From: Deltaproteobacteria bacterium
GTDB taxonomy: Bacteria > Desulfobacterota > JAFDED01
Assembly (NCBI GenBank): GCA_019310535.1
Contig: JAFDED010000002.1
Span: 1 to 64,000, forward strand
Length of the DNA stretch: 64,000 nt
Direction of reading: 5' to 3'
The position numbers and the translations under genes were made by a program. The stretch's first letter is position 1, and every line of letters starts with the position of its first letter. Shown one piece after another: positions 27,773 through 37,940 of the stretch. The notes beneath the pieces were generated by a model that worked only from the letters and a program-made list of their open reading frames with translations, ran no database searches and was not told where the DNA came from.

Positions 27773-29196
27773 GAGAATAGTTGATCACGGTCTGAGACTG
27801 GAAGATGCCCTTCGTCAAAAAAATCCCGGCGGGTATACCTCGATGAATGGCAACTGGATGGTTGCACCTGCCCGATGAGATCGTAGAGATTGCTTCCGAT
27901 GATCTTTACCTTCACCCTGCGGCCTATGTGGGAAGGGGCTCCGCCGGGAATCAGCACCGTGCCGTCGATATCGGGAGTCTGGAAAAAAGTGCGTCCGATA
28001 AGATTCCTCGGGTCTGCGTCATCAAACCCGTCCACCATGACGTCAAAGACTTTCCCGATCCTATGCTGGTTTTTTTCTTCAACAATACGGGCCTGCACCT
28101 CCATCAGTCTTCTCCGCCGTTGCTTCCTGGTGAGGTGATGAACCTGCGGTTTCATCTTGGCAGCGGGTGTCCCTTCTTCGCGGGAGTAAGTGAAGACCCC
28201 AAGGCTTTCAAAACGGAACTCTTTAACGAACTTCAGTAGTTCATCGAATTCGTCATCCGTTTCCCCGGGGAATCCCACTAACAAGGAAGTCCGGATGTGA
28301 GCGTCGGGCAGCAGGAGGCGAACTCTCTCCAGTTTGTCCCGCACATCTCCCCCTTCCCGGCCCATGCGGCGCAGCACTCCTGGCGACACGTGCTGGATGG
28401 GAATATCCAGGTAAGGACAACATTTGGGCTCTTCACGGATTGTTTGCAGCAACTTCGGATCAAGGCGGAAGGGATGAATATAGAGAATGCGGATCCATTC
28501 CAGCCCATCGATCTTGGCTAACGTCTTTATGAGATCGGGCAAAAAATTTGTTTCTTCACGATCCGTGCCGTATCCGCCCGTATCCTGGGCCACGAGGATG
28601 ATCTCTCTGACACCGTTTTCTGCAAGCCCTTGCGCTTCGGAGAGAATGTCCGCCGTGGGCCGGCTTCTGTAAGGCCCCCTTATTGCGGGGATAATGCAAA
28701 ATGTGCATCGGTGGGAACATCCGTCAGCGATCTTGACATACGCGTAGTGCTGCGGGGTGGAAAGCAAGCGGGGTGCGGGTTCATCCCATGCCCGCACGGA
28801 CGTCTGGATGGAAAAAATGCGTTCTCGCTTTCCCGGCGCCAGGGCGAGAAATTGGCGCAGGATTTTGCCCAACTGCCTCATCCGGGCTATTCCGACAAAT
28901 AGATCCACTTCCGGCAGCAGCGTGACCAGCCGCTTCCCATACCGCTGGACCAGACATCCGCAAACCACCAATGTCTCACAGTCATGCTCTTTTAATCGTA
29001 CATGCTCCAGGATCGTGTCAATGGACTCTTGCTTGGCCTCATCGATGAAACAGCACGTGTTTATGACAATGATACCGGCCTTTTCTGTTTGATCCACAGG
29101 CCGGAAGCCCTCGCTGGAGAGACCGGCAAGGATGACCTCGCTGTCTACCAGGTTCTTGGGACATCCAAGGCTGATGAGGTGAACGCTTTTGTTCAC
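27769..29196 (-). CDS. rimO: ribosomal protein S12 methylthiotransferase
   Basis: 475 residues. RimO methylthiolates the S12 aspartate using two [4Fe-4S] clusters. N-terminal UPF0004 domain with LISLGCPKNLVDSEVI, NTCCFIDEAK and VVCGCL (three cluster cysteines); radical SAM CSHRCTFCIIPAIRG; C-terminal TRAM domain. The LGCPKN start is diagnostic of RimO over MiaB. About 30 residues beyond the TRAM domain form a polar tail not usual for the family. Overlaps lolA and the kinase gene by 4 bases each. Confidence 0.95.
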   Translation of the reverse strand: MNKSVHLISLGCPKNLVDSEVILAGLSSEGFRPVDQTEKAGIIVINTCCFIDEAKQESIDTILEHVRLKEHDCETLVVCGCLVQRYGKRLVTLLPEVDLFVGIARMRQLGKILRQFLALAPGKRERIFSIQTSVRAWDEPAPRLLSTPQHYAYVKIADGCSHRCTFCIIPAIRGPYRSRPTADILSEAQGLAENGVREIILVAQDTGGYGTDREETNFLPDLIKTLAKIDGLEWIRILYIHPFRLDPKLLQTIREEPKCCPYLDIPIQHVSPGVLRRMGREGGDVRDKLERVRLLLPDAHIRTSLLVGFPGETDDEFDELLKFVKEFRFESLGVFTYSREEGTPAAKMKPQVHHLTRKQRRRRLMEVQARIVEEKNQHRIGKVFDVMVDGFDDADPRNLIGRTFFQTPDIDGTVLIPGGAPSHIGRRVKVKIIGSNLYDLIGQVQPSSCHSSRYTRRDFFDEGHLPVSDRDQLFS

Positions 29197-29897
29197 GGCC
29201 GACCCTCCGGCGTTACGGGAAATTCCGAATTTTTCATGTGTGGGGTAATCACCGTCGTTCCCTTGGGAATTTCCATACGGAAAAGCTCCTGTGAAAGCGG
29301 CTGATTGATTGTAATATCTTTAATCTCAAAATCCTGCCTGTTTCCCAGGCGATCACTGAGACGGAAGCCCACCATGTAATAGGTCTTGGAGTCCACGGCC
29401 ACCTCGATTCTATCCATGCCCTTCTGCGGGGAGATGGGCCTCAGCCCGATGCGGTACCGCCCCTTGGCGTCAGGCGCGTCGCTTTTAGTCCAACTGACAT
29501 GGAAGTCCTTGCGCGGGTCTCCCTCTCCCATCAGCATGGACAGGAGGATCTGGCTGTTTATGTCCCGCGGTCGCGGTTGAATGATCACCTGATTGAGAAG
29601 GGGGATGTGGATCCATAATCGGTAGGAGTCCATAATGATTATCTGGTTGTCCGGCTTGTTAACCTGAATCCTTAAGTTATGTGGTTTCATGAAATAAAGC
29701 TTCCCATGGAACCACAAGGTGTCATCTGTGGCGGACTGGTAATTGCGCTGCTCAAAGCTGGCCTCCAGTGTCCGAATGTTTGCATAGCGATGACGCACCT
29801 GATCCACCAACTCATCCAGAGTGATTGCGCCGGCTGAGTTGATGGGGAGCAGCACAAGGCCGGCAGTTGCAACGATTCCAAAGAGTACATTACGCAT
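29193..29897 (-). CDS. lolA: LolA-like outer-membrane lipoprotein carrier
   Basis: 234 residues from the ATG at 29897, which overlaps the ftsK stop by 8 bases and begins a good signal peptide (MRNVLFGIVATAGLVLLP, cleavage near SAGA). A longer frame from 29966 would bury the signal peptide. The LolA fold is indicated by LDELVDQVRHRYANIRTLEA, the LYFMKPHNLRIQ strand and VDSKTYYMVGF. LolA chaperones lipoproteins across the periplasm from LolCDE to the outer membrane. Position between ftsK and rimO is common in deltaproteobacteria, from general knowledge. Confidence 0.88.
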   Translation of the reverse strand: MRNVLFGIVATAGLVLLPINSAGAITLDELVDQVRHRYANIRTLEASFEQRNYQSATDDTLWFHGKLYFMKPHNLRIQVNKPDNQIIIMDSYRLWIHIPLLNQVIIQPRPRDINSQILLSMLMGEGDPRKDFHVSWTKSDAPDAKGRYRIGLRPISPQKGMDRIEVAVDSKTYYMVGFRLSDRLGNRQDFEIKDITINQPLSQELFRMEIPKGTTVITPHMKNSEFPVTPEGRP

Positions 29898-32157
29898 CAA
29901 TCTCGTCCCTGGGGCCGGGGGATATCCTGACTTCCCTCCGGCTCGTACCATCAGAAGGGCCGACAATGCCCTCTTCTTCCATTTTCTCGATTATACGTGC
30001 AGCTCGATTGTATCCTATTCGGAGATGGCGCTGTATCAGCGATATAGACGCCTGTCGCAGTCGAGCCACCAGTGCCACGGCTTCATCCCACTTCGCATCG
30101 TACTCCCCCGCGCCACCGGCATTACTTTCATCCGCGTCCATATCTTCCTGGCCGACAGACATCTCGTACCTGGGGCTTTGCTGATGCTTGATAAATTCAA
30201 CAACGCGGGCCGTCTCAATCTCGGTGATGTATGCACCATGAACACGGCGCAACTTGCTGGTGCCGGGAGTCTGGTACAGCATGTCGCCGGCTCCCAGCAA
30301 TGATTCGGCCCCATTGGCATCCAGGATCGTCCGGGAGTCGACGCGAGAGGAGACTTTAAATGAGATGCGAGCGGGAAAGTTGGCCTTAATCAGGCCCGTG
30401 ATCACGTCAACCGACGGTCTTTGGGTCGCCATGATGAGGTGAATGCCCGCAGCCCGAGCCATCTGGGCCAGGCGTGAAATGGATTCCTCAACCTCCCGGG
30501 AGGCCACCATCATCAAGTCCGCCAGTTCGTCGATCACGATCACTATACACGGGAGAGGCTCCAGTTCATAAGCTTGATCGGTTTTTGGGCTGCCTTCAGC
30601 CTCCACCGGGGGTGGCAAGGATTGATGGAGTGTCCCTTTCAAGACCTTCTGGTTGAATTGTCCAACGCTTCGAACCCCCAGAGCGGCCAGCAGCTGGTAG
30701 CGCCGTTCCATCTCGCGTACAGCCCATTTCAGTGCCCTGTTGGCCATCCGCACATCGGTAACCACAGGATGGAGCAGATGAGGAATGCCCTCATAGTGGG
30801 ACAACTCCAGCCGCTTGGGATCCACCAGGATAAATCGGACGTTGTCCGGCTGGCATCGGTACAGGAGGCTGATGATAAAGTCATTGAGCGCCACGCTTTT
30901 GCCGGTGCCCGTCGCTCCGGCAATGAGCAGGTGCGGCATTATACTGAGGTCTACCACTACAGGGTTGCCGGTCGTATCTTTCCCCAGGGCAAGCGGGAGG
31001 GGATACCGACATTTCATGAAGGCATCGCTGGCGATGATCTCCCGCAGCCAGACGATTTCCCGCTCCTTGTTGGGAAGCTCTATCCCCACGGTGCCCTTAC
31101 CTGGAATGGGGGCAATAATTCGGACACTGAGGGCACTTAGGGCCAGCGCCAGATCATCTGAGAGATTGGCGATTTTATTGATCTTTGTTCCGGAGATCGG
31201 CTCATATTCGTAGAGAGTGATAATCGGCCCGGGGTGTACTTGCGTTACCTTCCCCTTTACACCGAAATCAAGCAATTTGAGCTCAAGGATCCGGGAACCG
31301 GCCAGTAGAGCTTCTCTGCTGATGCCCTTGTTGTTCGATGGGGGTGGAGCGTCCAGCAACATTATGGAGGGCAGGCGGTACTGAGCGGGTGCCCGGGCAA
31401 ACGGTAGTTCCTGCTGCTCGATTATTCCAATTTTTCCCCGCGCCGGGCTGCTCTCGCTCATAACAATGGTGGGTGATGCAGCGCTCCCGTCAACAACCTC
31501 GCGAATGGAGCGGGTGGATTTGACGGATCGCCGTTTTCGCTCTTTCCTGATGGTCATCTTCGTGAAAACCAGATTCCATCCTGTACTGATGGCACTCATA
31601 CTTTTCCCGATGAGGAAAACAAAAAGCCATGCGGTACACTGCGTCACCCGGGTGATAGAAAGACGTGTGGTGGTCATAAAAGCGATAAAAAGCAACGCCA
31701 CAAGGACAAGTATCGCCCCGGTTCGATCCATCCGATCCACGAGAAAGACAGCCACCTGAAACCCCACCAGCCCCCCGTCTTCGGCAAGACTGGAACGGGG
31801 CACAACCACATGCAGCAATGCCGACGAAATGGGAAGCAAGAATGAGAACCCCGCCGCTTCCTGCCATTCCAGCCATGGTCCCGGTAGAAATGCAAGCCGT
31901 AATCCCAGCAAGGCCAGTGCTGCGGGAATCAGGTAGGAGGCCAGGCCGAATATTTGAAACAGACCGTCAGAGAGATAGGCGCCCACCAACCCAACTCTGT
32001 TATGGATGGCTTTGTATGTACCGGTTGCCACGTAATGATGAAACCCTGGGTCTTCTGGTTGGTGCGAGTACAGAGCGAGGCCGATAAGCAGAGCCACAGC
32101 AGTCAATACTACAGCGACTACTTCCCTCCAGACGCGATCTTTAGCCTGCAAATTCAT
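29890..32157 (-). CDS. ftsK: DNA translocase FtsK/SpoIIIE
   Basis: 755 residues. N-terminal four-TM domain (for example VAVVLTAVALLIGLALYS), a short basic linker, then the motor: IAGATGTGKSVALND (Walker A), IVIVIDELADLMM (Walker B), MATQRPSVDVITGLIK, and a C-terminal gamma winged helix (LIQRHLRIGYNRAARIIEK) that reads polar KOPS sites. It pumps chromosome ends to dif for resolution at the septum. The linker is short compared with E. coli FtsK (1329 residues), giving a SpoIIIE-like size. Confidence 0.95.
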   Translation of the reverse strand: MNLQAKDRVWREVVAVVLTAVALLIGLALYSHQPEDPGFHHYVATGTYKAIHNRVGLVGAYLSDGLFQIFGLASYLIPAALALLGLRLAFLPGPWLEWQEAAGFSFLLPISSALLHVVVPRSSLAEDGGLVGFQVAVFLVDRMDRTGAILVLVALLFIAFMTTTRLSITRVTQCTAWLFVFLIGKSMSAISTGWNLVFTKMTIRKERKRRSVKSTRSIREVVDGSAASPTIVMSESSPARGKIGIIEQQELPFARAPAQYRLPSIMLLDAPPPSNNKGISREALLAGSRILELKLLDFGVKGKVTQVHPGPIITLYEYEPISGTKINKIANLSDDLALALSALSVRIIAPIPGKGTVGIELPNKEREIVWLREIIASDAFMKCRYPLPLALGKDTTGNPVVVDLSIMPHLLIAGATGTGKSVALNDFIISLLYRCQPDNVRFILVDPKRLELSHYEGIPHLLHPVVTDVRMANRALKWAVREMERRYQLLAALGVRSVGQFNQKVLKGTLHQSLPPPVEAEGSPKTDQAYELEPLPCIVIVIDELADLMMVASREVEESISRLAQMARAAGIHLIMATQRPSVDVITGLIKANFPARISFKVSSRVDSRTILDANGAESLLGAGDMLYQTPGTSKLRRVHGAYITEIETARVVEFIKHQQSPRYEMSVGQEDMDADESNAGGAGEYDAKWDEAVALVARLRQASISLIQRHLRIGYNRAARIIEKMEEEGIVGPSDGTSRREVRISPGPRDEIDA

Positions 32158-32160
32158 CGT

Positions 32161-32343
32161 TTAATGCTCCGAATTCACACGACTGGATATTAACCGGGCA
32201 AATGTTACGGTTACATCCGCAAAGCGCCAATAGTTTGCCGTGCCAACACCAGTTCCCCCTGTAGTTACGACGCCGGATTCCGGCCGAGAGAGCGATTCGT
32301 AAACAATGCGGGCTTTCTTTCCGTATGGCGGAAGTTGACTCAT
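32161..32343 (-). CDS. possible 60-residue small protein between plsC and ftsK
   Basis: The ATG overlaps the plsC stop as ATGA, a classic coupled start, and the stop lies 3 bases before the ftsK ATG. The product begins MSQLPPYGKKARIVYESL and carries GGTGVGTANYWRFADVTV; no family or TM segment is recognised. Placement argues for a real gene, but a frame this short could be chance. Confidence 0.4.
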   Translation of the reverse strand: MSQLPPYGKKARIVYESLSRPESGVVTTGGTGVGTANYWRFADVTVTFARLISSRVNSEH

Positions 32344-33104
32344 TTCTTGAAAGTCTCATCCAGCCGGGCTTTCTCTATGCAATCAGCAATGGCGTCTCGA
32401 ACGCACTCGAGCAATTCATCGCGCTTCTCAATAGTATAATTGCAGGGGTCTATGGGTGGGCCGATTACCATCCGGATGGTTCCCGGGGTCAGTCGCAGCG
32501 AGTCTCTGGGCAGAATTTCACGGCTTCCCGAAATCCCAATGGGAATGATGGGGACACCCGCTTTCAGGGCCAGCATAATTCCCCCTTTTTTAAAGGGCAA
32601 GAGGCTGCCGTCAGTGCTGCGGGTGCCCTCCGGAAAGATCATCACAGAAGTTCCTTCCCGAATCTGTCGGGCCGCCCGTTCCATACTGGCCATGGCCCGC
32701 GCATGGCTTTGCCTGTCCACCTCGATGTACTTGGCCCGTCTCATGGCAAATCCTAAAAAGGGGATTCGGAAGAGTTCTTTTTTTGCAGTCCATGTGAACC
32801 GAACAGGTATATACCCCAGCAGCGCCAGCACATCGTAGTTGCTTTGGTGATTGGCCATCAGGATCTGTGGCCCCTTCCGGCTGATATGCTCACATCCCTT
32901 TACTCGGACATTCACTCCGCTCCAGAACATGGACCACCGTCCCCAGAACCGGCCGATAGGGTGAAACCACTCCCCACTCCGCTTAATAAATGTGACAAGA
33001 AAAATGATCGGGGCAGCCGCTAATAAATATAAAACAATCATAAAGTAGGCGCACGCAGTCCGAAGGAGCTGCCAAAACTTCAGTATATTTTTGAAAGGTA
33101 CCAT
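32340..33104 (-). CDS. plsC: 1-acyl-sn-glycerol-3-phosphate acyltransferase
   Basis: 254 residues. PlsC adds the second acyl chain to lysophosphatidate at the inner membrane. The catalytic NHQSNYDVL (HX4D), the FPEGTRS substrate motif and a hydrophobic N-terminal anchor (FMIVLYLLAAAPIIFLVTF) are clear. It is the first gene of the overlapping run plsC-small ORF-ftsK-lolA-rimO-kinase. Confidence 0.93.
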   Translation of the reverse strand: MVPFKNILKFWQLLRTACAYFMIVLYLLAAAPIIFLVTFIKRSGEWFHPIGRFWGRWSMFWSGVNVRVKGCEHISRKGPQILMANHQSNYDVLALLGYIPVRFTWTAKKELFRIPFLGFAMRRAKYIEVDRQSHARAMASMERAARQIREGTSVMIFPEGTRSTDGSLLPFKKGGIMLALKAGVPIIPIGISGSREILPRDSLRLTPGTIRMVIGPPIDPCNYTIEKRDELLECVRDAIADCIEKARLDETFKK

Positions 33105-33334
33105 CCGCTATACAACCAGTGGGATCGTTGGATTGATCTAACGTTATTAGAGTTTTTATACATCAAAGTAATCGGCAAGTCAATTGGTTCTGGGATTTGG
33201 ATGAAACTATGTTGCTGAAAATCCTTGACAAAGTTTGATGAAACTAATATTAAAAATATAGTAATTGTTATTCAGGGGCTGCACGCGCGGAGCATGAAAA
33301 TGATCGGGTGGCTGCACGGGTTAACTGCATAACC

Positions 33335-33378
33335 ATTTAATTATATTAATATTATTTATATTAATATTATTTTTAAAT
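33335..33378. repeat. A/T-rich direct and inverted repeat upstream of secA
   Basis: ATATTAATATTATTT occurs twice in tandem (33343-33357 and 33358-33372), bracketed by ATTTAA (33335-33340) and TTAAAT (33373-33378). It sits in the 640-base gap between plsC and secA. It may be an easily melted promoter element or a protein-binding site. Confidence 0.5.
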
Positions 33379-33460
33379 GATTATTCATAATAGTTTTAAT
33401 TTCTATTTTCTGAGTAATCATTGGTTTGCAACCCGCTTTTTCGGGGTGAAAAACCTGGCT

Positions 33461-33721
33461 TCATACAAGGCGTAAAAAGTACCGTCGGTTTTTATAGCGG
33501 GCATGCACCGGGGCCATGATTTGGCCGGGGATCACGGCTGGTGTTTCGGCGTCAAGAATAAATCCGTAAGCGGGAACGTCACCTTGATAGGGCGCAAGGG
33601 GGAGGGCCGGCCGGTACCCTGAGTCCGTGTGGGATGGTGTTATGCCGTAGTTTCTCACACACCGAGCAACTGGCGAGGTAAAAGAGACCTCAATGTATCC
33701 AAGGATGGAATGAGATGTCAT
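33461..33721 (-). CDS. hypothetical 86-residue protein
   Basis: An open frame in the plsC-secA gap, with GGGGAAG 4 bases before its ATG. The composition looks protein-like (GYRPALPLAPYQGDVPAYG, ETPAVIPGQIMAPVHARYK) but I recognise no family. It points away from secA. No signal peptide or TM segment. It could be a decayed gene end; the rest of the gap shows only the A/T repeat. Confidence 0.35.
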   Translation of the reverse strand: MTSHSILGYIEVSFTSPVARCVRNYGITPSHTDSGYRPALPLAPYQGDVPAYGFILDAETPAVIPGQIMAPVHARYKNRRYFLRLV

Positions 33722-33781
33722 TTTCTTCCCCGGTAAAGCAAAGTGTCTTTATCGGGTTTTCGTTTTCAGGAACACACGATT

Positions 33782-36697
33782 ATGTTAAATTACCTGCTTC
33801 ATAAGATAATCGGCAGCAAGAACGAAAGGGAACTGCGCCAAATTTCCGCTATAGTGTCCCGGATCAACGATCTGGAGCCTTCTGTACAGGCAATGAGCGA
33901 TGACCAACTGAAGGCCAAAACACCCCACTTTCGCCAGATCGTGGAGCGACATATGGAGGAGGCCCGACAAAAGGCTGATTCATTAGACGACGAGAGCAAA
34001 AAGAAAGCACTTCAAGAGGCACAGAGTGCCATACTTGATGACATCCTGCCCGAAGCCTTTGCGGTAGTGAGGGAAGTTTCGCGCCGCACTCTGGGAGAGC
34101 GGCACTTCGATGTCCAGTTGATAGGCGGCTACGTCCTGCACAAAGGAAAAATCGCCGAGATGAAGACCGGCGAGGGCAAGACCTTGGCCTCAACTCTGCC
34201 CGTTTACCTCAATGCCCTCACGGGGCGGGGGGTCCATGTGGTAACTGTCAACGACTACCTTGCCCGCCGCGACGCCGAATGGATGGGGGTTATTTATCGT
34301 TTTCTGGGTATTTCCGTGGGTGTCATCGTTCACGATATGAGCGACGCCGAACGCAAGCAATCGTATCAGTCAGACATCACGTACGGCACAAACAACGAGT
34401 TTGGCTTCGACTATTTACGGGACAATATGAAGTTCTCCATCGAAGAGTGCGTTCAGCGAGAGTTGCATTACGCCATCGTCGACGAGGTGGATAGTATCCT
34501 GATCGATGAGGCTCGCACCCCCCTGATCATTTCCGGCCCGGTGGAGCACTCCAGCCACCGCTTCGATGAGATGAAGAGCCCGGTGGAGCGAGTGGTCAGA
34601 AACCAGGTGGCGCGGGTGAATCGAATCCTCAAAGAAGCCGAAGCTCTTCTGGAAAACAATCAGGATTACGAAGCCGGGATCAAACTTCTTCAAGCCAAAC
34701 GGGGCGCTCCGAAAAACCGACGTTTCCTCAAGCTTCTGGAGGATGCCTCATTGAAAAAGCTGGTGGAGCGGGTAGAGCTGGATCGAATACGGGACCGGAA
34801 TATGCACGAACTGGACGAGGATCTTCTTTTCACCATCGATGAACGAGGCCACGTGGTGGACTTGACCGATTTGGGAAGGAAGACCTTGGCCCCTCATGAC
34901 CCTAATTTCTTCGTCATCCCCGACCTGGATGACCCCGCTCTGCTGGAAAAAACCCCGGAAGACTCGAGGGGGCGCAAACGCGAAGAGCTGGAAGCGGAAT
35001 ATATGGAAAAAAGCCAGCGTCTCCAGAACATCACCCAGTTGCTGCGCGCATATACGCTGTTCGAAAAGGATGTAGAATATGTGGTCAAGGACGGCCAGAT
35101 TGTGATCGTGGACGAGTTCACCGGCCGCCTGATGCCGGGCAGGCGATACTCCGATGGACTCCATCAGGCGCTGGAAGCCAAAGAGGGAGTGCGGATTGAG
35201 CGGGAGAACCAGACCCTGGCCACCATTACATTTCAGAATTATTTTCGGATGTACGACAAGCTGGCCGGCATGACCGGTACGGCGGACACCGAGGCGGCCG
35301 AGTTTCGTAAAATCTATAATTTGGACGTGGTTGTCATCCCCACCAACCGCCCGATGATTCGCAACAATTTTCCCGACGCCATCTACAAGTCCCAGCGGGA
35401 AAAATTTCGCGCTGTCATCCAGGAAATCGAAGAATGTTACCACCGGGGACAGCCCGTGCTGGTGGGCACCGTCTCTGTGGATAAGTCGGAGATGTTGAGC
35501 CGTATGCTGCGCCAGCGCAAAATTCCCCACGAAGTCCTCAATGCCAAAAATCATGCCCGCGAGGCGGAGATAATAGCCCAGGCCGGGCAACGCGGCCACG
35601 TGACCATCAGTACAAACATGGCCGGCCGCGGGACGGACATTCGGCTGGGTGAAGGAGTTGTTGAATTGGGCGGGCTTCATGTTATTGGTACCGAACGGCA
35701 CGAGAGCCGTCGGATCGACAACCAGCTCCGGGGTCGCTCCGGCCGGCAAGGCGATCCAGGCTCCTCCCGGTTTTACCTCTCACTGGAGGATGACCTGATG
35801 CGTATATTTGCATCGGATCGCATCGCCAATCTCATGGAGCGCATCGGCATGGAAGAGGATATCCCCATAGAACACAACCTGGTGACCCGCGCCATCGAAA
35901 ATGCACAAAAAAAGGTGGAGGCGCACAACTTCGAAATCCGCAAGCACCTTTTGGAGTACGACGATGTTATGAACAGACAACGCGAGGTCATCTACTCGCA
36001 ACGCAGGAAAATCCTGACCGAGAGCGATCTCCGGGAAGATTTCCAGGAGATAATTCGGGAAACTGTAGAAGAGATCGTCGCCGCCCACGCGAACGAAAAG
36101 GCCTATCCAGAGGACTGGAAACTGAAGGAAATGGACGAGGAACTCTTCCGGGTTTTCGGTTTTCGGATGCGACTGAAACCCTCCGACCTGGAAGACACGG
36201 GATGTGAAGCTTTGAAGGAAATGGTCCTGAACCGGGCCTTGGAGATGCATGCATCCCGTGAAAATGCGTTCGGCCCGGAATTAATGCGCTGGCTGGAAAA
36301 ATTCGCTATGCTGGAAACACTGGACAGCATGTGGAAAGATCACTTGCTGAATATGGATCTCCTGAAGGAAGGCATCGGTCTGCGGGGCTATGGACAGCGC
36401 GATCCACTCAAGGAATACCAGCGAGAGGGGTTTGAGCTGTTCATGGATATGATTGAGCGTAGGCGGGAAGGTACGGTCTCGATGCTGTATCACTTTCAGA
36501 TCAAGCCGGAAGTGGAGGCTCCTCGCATGGAGCACCGGCACCGGGAGATGGTTATGGGGCGCGGCGGAACGCCGGGCGGGGAGTCTGAAGGACTGGTGAA
36601 GAGCCAACCCGTTCGACGGGAAGGTCGAAAGGTGGGCAGAAACGAACCCTGCCCCTGTGGTAGCGGAAAAAAGTTCAAGAGGTGCTGCGGAAGATGA
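33782..36697 (+). CDS. secA: preprotein translocase ATPase SecA
   Basis: 971 residues from the ATG at 33782 ([17 protein letters not shown], the normal SecA start). SecA drives secretory proteins through Sec[21 protein letters not shown] region Walker [20 protein letters not shown] (DEVD box), [10 protein letters not shown] and [11 protein letters not shown] motor motifs are intact. The C-terminal zinc SEC-C motif [17 protein letters not shown] suggests SecB or ribosome contact. It is longer than E. coli SecA (901); the extra residues fall in the preprotein-crosslinking region (about 230-350), an insertion common in this phylum. Confidence 0.97.
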   Translation: MLNYLLHKIIGSKNERELRQISAIVSRINDLEPSVQAMSDDQLKAKTPHFRQIVERHMEEARQKADSLDDESKKKALQEAQSAILDDILPEAFAVVREVSRRTLGERHFDVQLIGGYVLHKGKIAEMKTGEGKTLASTLPVYLNALTGRGVHVVTVNDYLARRDAEWMGVIYRFLGISVGVIVHDMSDAERKQSYQSDITYGTNNEFGFDYLRDNMKFSIEECVQRELHYAIVDEVDSILIDEARTPLIISGPVEHSSHRFDEMKSPVERVVRNQVARVNRILKEAEALLENNQDYEAGIKLLQAKRGAPKNRRFLKLLEDASLKKLVERVELDRIRDRNMHELDEDLLFTIDERGHVVDLTDLGRKTLAPHDPNFFVIPDLDDPALLEKTPEDSRGRKREELEAEYMEKSQRLQNITQLLRAYTLFEKDVEYVVKDGQIVIVDEFTGRLMPGRRYSDGLHQALEAKEGVRIERENQTLATITFQNYFRMYDKLAGMTGTADTEAAEFRKIYNLDVVVIPTNRPMIRNNFPDAIYKSQREKFRAVIQEIEECYHRGQPVLVGTVSVDKSEMLSRMLRQRKIPHEVLNAKNHAREAEIIAQAGQRGHVTISTNMAGRGTDIRLGEGVVELGGLHVIGTERHESRRIDNQLRGRSGRQGDPGSSRFYLSLEDDLMRIFASDRIANLMERIGMEEDIPIEHNLVTRAIENAQKKVEAHNFEIRKHLLEYDDVMNRQREVIYSQRRKILTESDLREDFQEIIRETVEEIVAAHANEKAYPEDWKLKEMDEELFRVFGFRMRLKPSDLEDTGCEALKEMVLNRALEMHASRENAFGPELMRWLEKFAMLETLDSMWKDHLLNMDLLKEGIGLRGYGQRDPLKEYQREGFELFMDMIERRREGTVSMLYHFQIKPEVEAPRMEHRHREMVMGRGGTPGGESEGLVKSQPVRREGRKVGRNEPCPCGSGKKFKRCCGR

Positions 36698-37893
36698 ACG
36701 AAATAACAGTGTCCGGATTCAGGGCCTCGTCGGGGGCAGCAGGAGTGAAGGCGCCAGGTAAGGCCTCACGCGATGACATGGCGCTCGTTGCAGCGGACTC
36801 ACCTGCGGTGGCCGCGGCCGTGTTCACCAGGAATATAGTACAAGCGGCTCCGGTGCGAGTGGCCGCTGAAAACCTCAAGTCCGGAAGATGCCAGGCGCTG
36901 CTCATGAATAGCGGCAACGCCAATGCTTGCACCGGTGAGCAGGGCATACAGGACGCGCGCGAGCTGTGCCGGGAGGTGGCCGAGAGGCTGGGATGTCCTG
37001 AGACGCTGGTGGTTCCCGCCTCCACTGGAGTCATCGGCACACCCCTGCCGGTTCAGCGGATGCGCCCCATTATTCCCACCCTGGCGGCCAGGCTTCGTCC
37101 TGACGGTTTTTCATCCGCCGCCCGGGCCATCATGACTACCGACACATTTCCAAAGCTGAGCGTTCGTCGTGGCTCTTTCGGTAAACGGGAAGTAACCGTG
37201 CTGGGTTTTGCCAAGGGAGCGGGGATGATCATGCCGAATATGGCCACCATGCTGTGCGCGATAATAACCGACGCGGCCGTGACTCAGGACGCTCTAGCCC
37301 TGGCCCTTCGACAAGCGGTGGATCAATCTTTCCACCGGCTCACCGTGGACGGCGACACCAGCACAAACGATATGGTTCTGGCTATGGCCAGTGGGGCGGC
37401 GGGCAATAAGCCCATTACCCGCTATGATCCGGAAGTAGCCCAATGCGCGGAACTTCTGCTGGGCTGCACGCTGGAGTTGGCCAGAATGATCGCCAGGGAT
37501 GGTGAAGGGGCCACAAAGTTTGTGGAAGTCATCGTGCGGGGCGCCCCCACCCGCGAATCCGCCCGGGCTATGGCCCGCAAGATCGCCAACTCTCCGCTGG
37601 TGAAAACCGCATTTTATGGGCACGACGCCAATTGGGGCCGCATTATCTGCGCAGCCGGCACCAGTGGAGTCCAATTCGACCCGGAACGTTTCGACCTTCG
37701 CTTTGATGACGTGCTGCTGGTCAGCAACGGAGTGCGCGTATCTGACGAGGCTGAAGAACAGGCCCATGAGGTGCTGAAGCACTCGGCTTTCACGGTAACC
37801 CTCGATCTGAAAGCCGGCCCTGCTCAGGATTCCGTTTTTACCTGTGATTTATCAGCGGACTATGTCCGCATCAACGCCGAATACCGCACCTGA
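36694..37893 (+). CDS. argJ: bifunctional ornithine acetyltransferase/N-acetylglutamate synthase
   Basis: 399 residues from the ATG that overlaps the secA stop as ATGA. ArgJ recycles the acetyl group from N-acetylornithine to glutamate in arginine synthesis. The autocleavage site is seen in [19 protein letters not shown] (Ala-Thr, with Thr as nucleophile), and [17 protein letters not shown] and [10 protein letters not shown] are family motifs. It becomes alpha and beta chains after self-cleavage. Other arg genes are not nearby, apart from carB 12 kb away. Confidence 0.95.
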   Translation: MNEITVSGFRASSGAAGVKAPGKASRDDMALVAADSPAVAAAVFTRNIVQAAPVRVAAENLKSGRCQALLMNSGNANACTGEQGIQDARELCREVAERLGCPETLVVPASTGVIGTPLPVQRMRPIIPTLAARLRPDGFSSAARAIMTTDTFPKLSVRRGSFGKREVTVLGFAKGAGMIMPNMATMLCAIITDAAVTQDALALALRQAVDQSFHRLTVDGDTSTNDMVLAMASGAAGNKPITRYDPEVAQCAELLLGCTLELARMIARDGEGATKFVEVIVRGAPTRESARAMARKIANSPLVKTAFYGHDANWGRIICAAGTSGVQFDPERFDLRFDDVLLVSNGVRVSDEAEEQAHEVLKHSAFTVTLDLKAGPAQDSVFTCDLSADYVRINAEYRT

Positions 37894-37940
37894 GGACAGG
37901 AAGACCACGTTATTACAAAGAATAAAGTAGAGTTGATGCA

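Noticed and set aside
34748-35749. 333-residue open frame antisense to secA
   Set aside because: Shadow of a highly conserved coding sequence; its composition follows secA codon pattern and no family is recognisable.
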